A stretch of DNA of 64,000 nucleotides from Ridgeia piscesae (taxonomy: Eukaryota > Annelida > Polychaeta > Sabellida > Siboglinidae), in NCBI GenBank assembly GCA_025642075.2, contig JAODUO010000033.1, forward strand, positions 328,501-392,500. Direction: 5' to 3'. Positions 59,308 to 64,000 of this stretch are shown piece by piece. Under the pieces are notes generated by a model that searched no databases, was not told where the DNA came from, and saw only the letters and a program-made list of their open reading frames with translations. The position numbers and the translations under genes were made by a program. Every line of letters begins with the position of its first letter. Position 1 is the first letter of the stretch.

Positions 59308-59531
59308 TAAGACATGGAAAGTACATCGATAACATGTTACGTAAATTCATAGTACGAGTATTGCTTATGCACTTTTTTAAATGCTTGACATGTTAATGTT
59401 ATATACGGCAGGTCAGAATGTAAAACAGCAGTGGCGATGCTAATAATACTAACAATTAGTTTACTTCTATATCCTCACGAACCTGTCCTCAAAGGTAAGC
59501 TCTTATATAGCGCGGGAGCTTTACACTTTAC
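59308..59531. other. downstream of the minus-strand gene
   Basis: No coding signal. It lies past the poly(A) signal of the CUB/TSR gene. Confidence 0.6.
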
Positions 59532-59537
59532 TTTATT
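59532..59537 (-). terminator. poly(A) signal of the CUB/TSR gene
   Basis: AATAAA on the minus strand, about 85 bases after the TGA of the terminal exon. This supports that exon being the last. Confidence 0.75.
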
Positions 59538-59621
59538 GGCAGATCTGTTCAATCAAACACCATCTCAACTTCTCTGGTAAGCATAAACAGGGACAGGCAA
59601 CACACACGGGAGTGTAACAAG

Positions 59622-59775
59622 TCAAGTTGTGGACACACGATGAACGTAAGCGTAGACGTACGTTTTTCGGAGCCTGGACACGTTGCGGTGAACAGCGAGT
59701 GCGACGCGGTGCCCCATCCACCGCTGGCTGGGCGAGCACGGCCCCGGGTTGCAGTGACGTCTCTGCGACTCGACC
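59622..59775 (-). CDS. CUB/TSR gene, last exon
   Basis: Minus-strand acceptor GTCCTCTAG. It encodes VESQRRHCNPGPCSPSQRW, the second half of the thrombospondin repeat (E.R.CN.GPC), then a Val/Arg/Tyr-rich tail ending VSTT-stop. A possible donor, AAAAC|GTACGT, lies inside, so an extended isoform is possible. Confidence 0.75.
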
Positions 59776-61621
59776 CTAGAGGACGCGACGTTCACAGTTA
59801 CACTTCAACCGCAGCACGGGACAATGGACACAAACAATGTAATGTGACTAATAATGTGTCTATTCCAGCTGGTAATTAGTGCAAAGTAAAACAGCACGGG
59901 TCCCGTCGTTGGCATTTTGCAACGTTACCTGACAGACCTGTTGAAACCATCTCAACTTTTGTATTTGTTTAAGCACATTCATTCACGCCGAAATAACCAA
60001 TCCTACATCGCGAAGATTGTTCGTACACAAATACTCACCATTATCTATAGTCAAGTTCATTCATAAAAGTAACTGAACTGGAGCAACGTTAAGAGAACGA
60101 ACTTTTAAATAAGATTCCAGCTAACAGCAGGATGATTCAAACACGAAATCTCTCAGCTGAGAGTCGGACGCTCTACCCGCTATGCTACAGTGTTCACATC
60201 AACGTCGTTAACTCAAACACCATGTGATGTCATGTCCTCACAGTGCTGACGTACACGTTGTAGCGGCGCTCACTGTTGTGTTTACACAATGACATCGCCA
60301 CCGCCATAAACCTTGTGTTCAGACAACCGCAGACATCACTAAAACCTTGTCTAAACCGACTGTGCAATTCCAGCCTCTTAAATCTTACTTTATGTATACT
60401 GAATCATTCAAGCAGTTTCGTTTTCTGCCACCAATTGTTGACACAACATTTGTTCAGCATAATACATCAACTGTTCTATCTGCATCACTTGTCACCTTCT
60501 GTAATGTCAACTTCTGCACGCAGTTGACCTGCTGCAGTGTGTGTGGACTCTGTACAACTCACCTTCCGCGCGGGGCGCGAGACAACCGTCGGCGCACCTG
60601 TATACCGCAGCCAGAGCAGGGCCGAGTACAGGGACCCCAGCGAGACCACGACGCCCACGAGGTGACGTCTGCAGAGCCAACACAAAGAAGGACGGTCAAC
60701 ATGTTCTCATACTCTCCAGTACAATGTCTACTTAAAGGGGGATGCCAGTTCCTTTGTCCAGAATAGGTTGAACAGTAATTTGTAACAGGAAGTCTGGTGT
60801 GTAGAAGGTGGGAAAGTTAAACACCAAATGTACTGCGGTTGATTGCGCTTATATTGGCATTATTACCAATCAATTTTGTTTTGAAATTCGATCTTTTGTT
60901 TACTACTTGAATGTGTTGCATGCGGAATCTTTCAAATTGCAAACATTGTTCTGAGGTTAATGAAGTAACTAAGCACACATTGGCAGGTAGTAAACCTTCA
61001 ACATGCATGTTGCAGTCATAAGAAGGTAATATCAAATGAAACCGAGGACCTAGCATCCTCGCATTAATATACGCTTTATCAAACAGTCGGTAACCTTTCG
61101 TGGTTAGAATGTACGCGTATGTTTTACTCTTTCGCATAATTTTATATGTAATTTAGGAAAACCTATTGCAATAAATAAAGTTGTGTCGTTAATTTAGGTA
61201 CAATTAAATGTTGTCATCCAAAAGACATTTATATCATTAAAATAATTAATATTTCACTGCATTACGAGGAGGCAAATATCGTTCATATAATGTCACATAG
61301 ATTTACACGTCTGACATCATCTACAAAAAGGTGCGTTTCAAACTAAACGATAGCAAACAGCAAGTTGACCTACATCTCTATGAAATAATAAAGATTACTG
61401 GTGATGACACCACACGTTACATGTTCATTTACACATTGAGAGGTCATACGCACCACAGTTAAGCCCCGTGCATTGCGCCTGAAACAACGACTCTGTTCTC
61501 GGTTTTGGCTCAGCTGGTCTATGCTGTGTTGTAGTAGGTTTTGTTGTTGTTGTTGTTGTTGTTTGTGTTGTTGTCGTTGTTGTTTGCTTTGTTGTTGTTG
61601 TTTGTGTTGTTGTTGTAGGCT

Positions 61622-61660
<39 letters not shown>

Positions 61661-63286
61661 GTGTTATTGGTGTTGTAGGCTGTGTTGTTGTTGTTGTTGT
61701 TTGTGTTGTTGTTGTTGTAGGCTTTGTTGTTGTTGTCGTTGTTTGTGTTGTTGTTGTTGTAGGCTGTGTTGTTGTCGTTCTAGGTTTTGTTTTAGTAGAT
61801 AGTTGCTTTCCCACAGTAACAATGGAAACCGGATGGTAATAACCAGGAAGTACAGCTGTATTGCGATGTGCGACACCAGGTTTTTGTTGTGTTAGAGCAA
61901 CTTCAATGTTTGATGTTGTTATTGCACTACTTGTTGTTGTAGTGGTAGACCTGGTTGTTGTCGTAGTTGGTTTTGTTGTTGTAGTGATAGGTTTTGTTGT
62001 TGTAGTGGTAGGTTTTGTTGTTGTCGTAGTTGGTTTTGTTGTTGTAGTGGTAGGTTTTGTTGTTGTCGTAGTTGGTTTTGTTGTTGTAGTGGTAGGTTTT
62101 GTTGTTGTCGTAGTTGGTTTTGTTGTTGTCGTAGTTGGTTTTGTTGTTGTCGTAGTTGGTTTTGTTGTTGTCGTTGTCGGCTTTCTTGTTGTCGTGGTAG
62201 TTGTCGGTTTTGGCAGGCAATTCGAGTTACCTGTTAACACAACATGTCATATTACAATAACTACGAGAAACTCGAGGTTCATTGCACAGTTTGTAAAACA
62301 CAACCTCAACGATACAAATGTACCGTGCCTATTCTTGATGTTGGCTCAAAGACTAACAGCCAAGTCTTGTTAAGGAACGTGTCAGTGTTATAGCAAAACA
62401 ACGTAGATTGTCATGACATTGATTAGTCATCAGCCGCGCGACAATCATCCTAGTGATCGTCACCACCACTGCTGCTGTCACCACAGCCACTCTCACCACC
62501 ACAGTCAGCACGATAACTACCCCACCACAACCACTACTATCACCACAACCACCACAACCACCACAACCACTACAACCACTATTATCACCACAAGCACCAC
62601 AACCACCACAACCAATACAACCACTACTACCACCACTACCACCACAACCACCACCACTACCACCACAACCACAACTATCCCCACTACCTCTACTACCACC
62701 ACCACTAACACCACTAACACCACCATCATCATCACCACCAACACCATCGCCATCGCCATCGCCATCACCATAATCAGCAACAGCAGCAGCAACAGCAACA
62801 GCAACTGCAGCAGCTGCAATAGCAGCAGCAGCAGAAGTGACAATTAACAGCGAGAGACTGGACTCACTGATCCGGTAGCACAGTTGGAAGCCCCGTCTCT
62901 CCGCCCGAGAAGGGATGGGTGAGTATCGGTTCTTTACGATTGGGTACTCGGCGTTGAAGATGACGACCATCTCATTGGACTCCGACACGAGCGAGTTGTA
63001 TCCGTTGAACAGCGGTCGATGGTAGCCGCAGAACCTGCGTCGAAACAACGGAGGAGACGGCTAAATCACTCGTGGGTGACTTAGTGGATACAGTGACATT
63101 GTATCGGGAGTAGGATTGTATTGCACGAAGAACTGGGTGTGTGGGTGGAGGGATGGAGGCGCCACAGAGCAATGCTAGGACATCATTCATTAGACAGGGG
63201 ATCGCCAGCTGGAAACACCAACTGATATACTGCATCTTTCACAATACCAAAGTTGTCTCCGTTTAAACTGTTTTTATATACACCTC

Positions 63287-63345
<59 letters not shown>

Positions 63346-63707
63346 CTCCCTGTCCCTCTCCCTCTCCCTCTCCCTCTCCCTCTCCCTCTCTCTCTCCCTC
63401 TCCCTCTCCCTCTCCCTCTCCCTCTCTCCTATCCCTCTCCCTCTCCCTCTCCCTCTCTGTGGAGAGAATTACATCGTACCACTATAAAGGTGCCACGTCT
63501 AACACGGACAATTAAATATTACACATATCACAAGCACCGCCACGGTCTGGCTGGTGACACGAGACAGACGCCGTACCTGGGCCCACGGCGCGACTTGTCC
63601 CTGCGGTACTTCAGCTCCACCCAGTGGTGGCAGATGCCGGTGCCCCGGGTGCTGTAGAGGCCGAACTGACCCTGGAATCTCACCTGGACTCGGCAACCTC
63701 GAGGGGC
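59622..63707 (-). CDS. secreted CUB / Thr-rich / thrombospondin type-1 protein, 3' part (5 exons)
   Basis: I joined five minus-strand exons by eye. All junctions are GT-AG and the phases run 0, 2, 1, 1, 2, giving 444 codons plus stop. The product starts mid-way through a CUB domain (CRVQVRFQGQFGLY, CHHWVELKYR, FCGYHRPLFNGYNS, GFQLCYRI). It continues with about 258 residues rich in Thr (KPTTTTT repeats, mucin-like), then a thrombospondin type-1 repeat (WASWSRWGPC, CNPGPC) and a short basic tail. No membrane segment is visible in this part. Such domains are extracellular and mediate adhesion or matrix contacts. The signal peptide and first CUB half must lie upstream, beyond the window or in a distant exon. 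The orthologue is not recognised. Confidence 0.82.
60120..60190 (-). repeat. tRNA-like SINE or tRNA pseudogene
   Basis: On the minus strand, TAGCATAGCGGGTAGAGCG resembles a tRNA A box and D-arm. GTGTTTGAATCATCC about 45 bases later resembles a B box. The anticodon stem does not pair well, so it is not a functional tRNA. It lies in the last intron of the CUB/TSR gene. Confidence 0.55.
60563..60668 (-). CDS. CUB/TSR gene exon: thrombospondin repeat, first half
   Basis: Minus-strand acceptor GGCTCTGCAG and donor GGAAG|GTGAGT. It encodes TSWASWSRWGPCTRPCSGCG then IQVRRRLSRAPRG. The W-x2-W-x2-W layer and Arg-rich strand define a TSR. The Cys pattern is unusual: CSGCG has an extra Cys, and the usual third Cys after the Arg strand is missing. 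Confidence 0.82.
60669..61453 (-). other. intron of the CUB/TSR gene
   Basis: AT-rich with no other feature recognised. Confidence 0.75.
61454..62230 (-). CDS. CUB/TSR gene exon: Thr-rich mucin-like segment
   Basis: Minus-strand acceptor GTTAACAG|GTAAC and donor ACTGTG|GTGCGT. It encodes SNSNCLPKP followed by KPTTTTT heptads. A non-repetitive linker comes next (EVALTQQKPGVAHRNTAVL, YYHPVSIVTVGKQLSTKT). A second Thr-rich block with QTTTTT and KPTTTT units follows, ending RTESLFQAQCTGLNC. Dense Thr/Pro suggests heavy O-glycosylation. The repeats are trinucleotide-like at DNA level, so length probably varies between alleles. Confidence 0.8.
62231..62867 (-). other. intron between the CUB and Thr-rich exons, (CCA)n-rich
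   Basis: Contains a CCACAACCACTAC-type repeat (about 62515-62720) and AGCAAC/GCAGCA repeats (62775-62835). On the minus strand the CUB-exon frame stays open through almost the whole intron, giving an Ala- then Gly/Ser/Cys-rich sequence if retained. Confidence 0.7.
62868..63034 (-). CDS. CUB/TSR gene exon: CUB domain, last part
   Basis: Minus-strand acceptor TCGACGCAG and donor GATCA|GTGAGT. It encodes FCGYHRPLFNGYNSLVSESN, EMVVIFNAEYPIVKNRYS, then RRGFQLCYRI. FCG...P, S...M.V.F and GF...Y are the standard CUB end motifs, with the fourth CUB Cys in FCG. Confidence 0.85.
63283..63460 (+). repeat. (CCCTGT)n / (CCCTCT)n hexanucleotide array
   Basis: A CCCTGT run followed by CCCTCT. It lies in the minus-strand intron between the two CUB exons. 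Confidence 0.95.
63577..63707 (-). CDS. CUB/TSR gene exon: CUB domain, middle part
   Basis: Minus-strand acceptor CACTGACAG and donor CCCAG|GTACGG. It encodes GCRVQVRFQGQFGLYS then GTGICHHWVELKYRRDKS. C.V.V.F..F.L......C..DWVE.+ is the central CUB pattern, with the third CUB Cys in ICHHWVE. The acceptor tract is weak in pyrimidines, so the 5' boundary is the least sure. Confidence 0.75.
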
Positions 63708-64000
63708 CTGTCAGTGACGTCACATACGATACAATACGGATCGGAAACATGTCTATAATAATAATAATAACAATGATAATAATAGCATAATAATAAGGAA
63801 ATTCTATTGCGCCTACATCATTTGAATCCAAGGTCACAGGCGCGTAACGACAAAAGGCTTGGTCAATCTGAACACTCGGGGGAGTTCCATTGGCATTTGC
63901 ACACAGATGGATTGATTGAGTTTATTTCGTAAACATTATATATATATGCAAATAAACGTAATTACGATGTAAAAGCAATATATATATATATATATATATA
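63708..64000. other. end of window, upstream of the CUB exon
   Basis: Contains a TAATAA-rich stretch and a terminal (TA)n run (63978-64000). No further CUB-domain exon is visible. Confidence 0.6.

Noticed and set aside
59000..59396. His-Cys-Ile-Ala-Leu and Met-Gln-Cys-Asn-Ala frames
   Set aside because: Translation of the AATGC pentamer, cycling through frames with no splice or family support.
60120..60190. Functional tRNA gene on the minus strand
   Set aside because: A and B boxes are visible, but the anticodon stem does not pair and no aminoacyl stem is evident.

Overview
The window is nuclear DNA of an invertebrate animal. It has long AT-rich introns with GT-AG splice sites, many micro- and minisatellites, degraded LINE copies and vertebrate-style domain architectures. 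The main gene is a single-copy-type RIM, the presynaptic active-zone scaffold. Its exon-5a/exon-6 junction resembles, as far as I can recall, RIM of lophotrochozoans and arthropods. A mollusc, annelid or brachiopod is my best guess, but nothing here proves it.

Plus strand, 1-51.3 kb: a promoter-like region (full CRE and inverted CCAAT box near 1.33 kb) precedes RIM. I reconstructed 24 coding exons from the ATG at 1653 to the stop at 48120. All intron phases match and the CDS is 4,881 nt (1,626 aa). The order is Rab3-binding helix, eight-cysteine zinc finger, disordered Arg/Ser/Glu-rich region, PDZ, C2A, Ser/Pro-rich linker with an RQLPQIP SH3-ligand motif, and C2B. A second exon (29858-30069) has exactly the same phases as exon 5 and looks like a mutually exclusive alternative. 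The introns carry a three-copy hAT-like MITE family, tRNA-like SINE traces, and large arrays with 9, 21, 68, 6, 15 and 38 bp units. The 38 bp array begins at a 5' splice site and repeats it.

48.1-53.9 kb: 3' UTR and intergenic DNA, with an unusually CpG-dense block (49.37-51.2 kb), a CTCF-like motif, an E2F-like composite site and a fragment of a CR1-type LINE on the minus strand. 53.99-57.53 kb: a decayed plus-strand LINE with endonuclease and reverse transcriptase, both with Asp-to-Asn changes at catalytic motifs.

Minus strand, 63.7-59.5 kb: the 3' part of a second gene, five exons with matching phases. It encodes the second half of a CUB domain, a Thr-rich mucin-like segment built from a trinucleotide-type repeat, a thrombospondin type-1 repeat, and a short tail ending 85 bases before an AATAAA. 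Its 5' end lies beyond the window. The two genes are convergent, with the CpG-dense block and the LINE between them. Nothing suggests that they work together: RIM is cytoplasmic and presynaptic, and the CUB/TSR protein is presumably extracellular.
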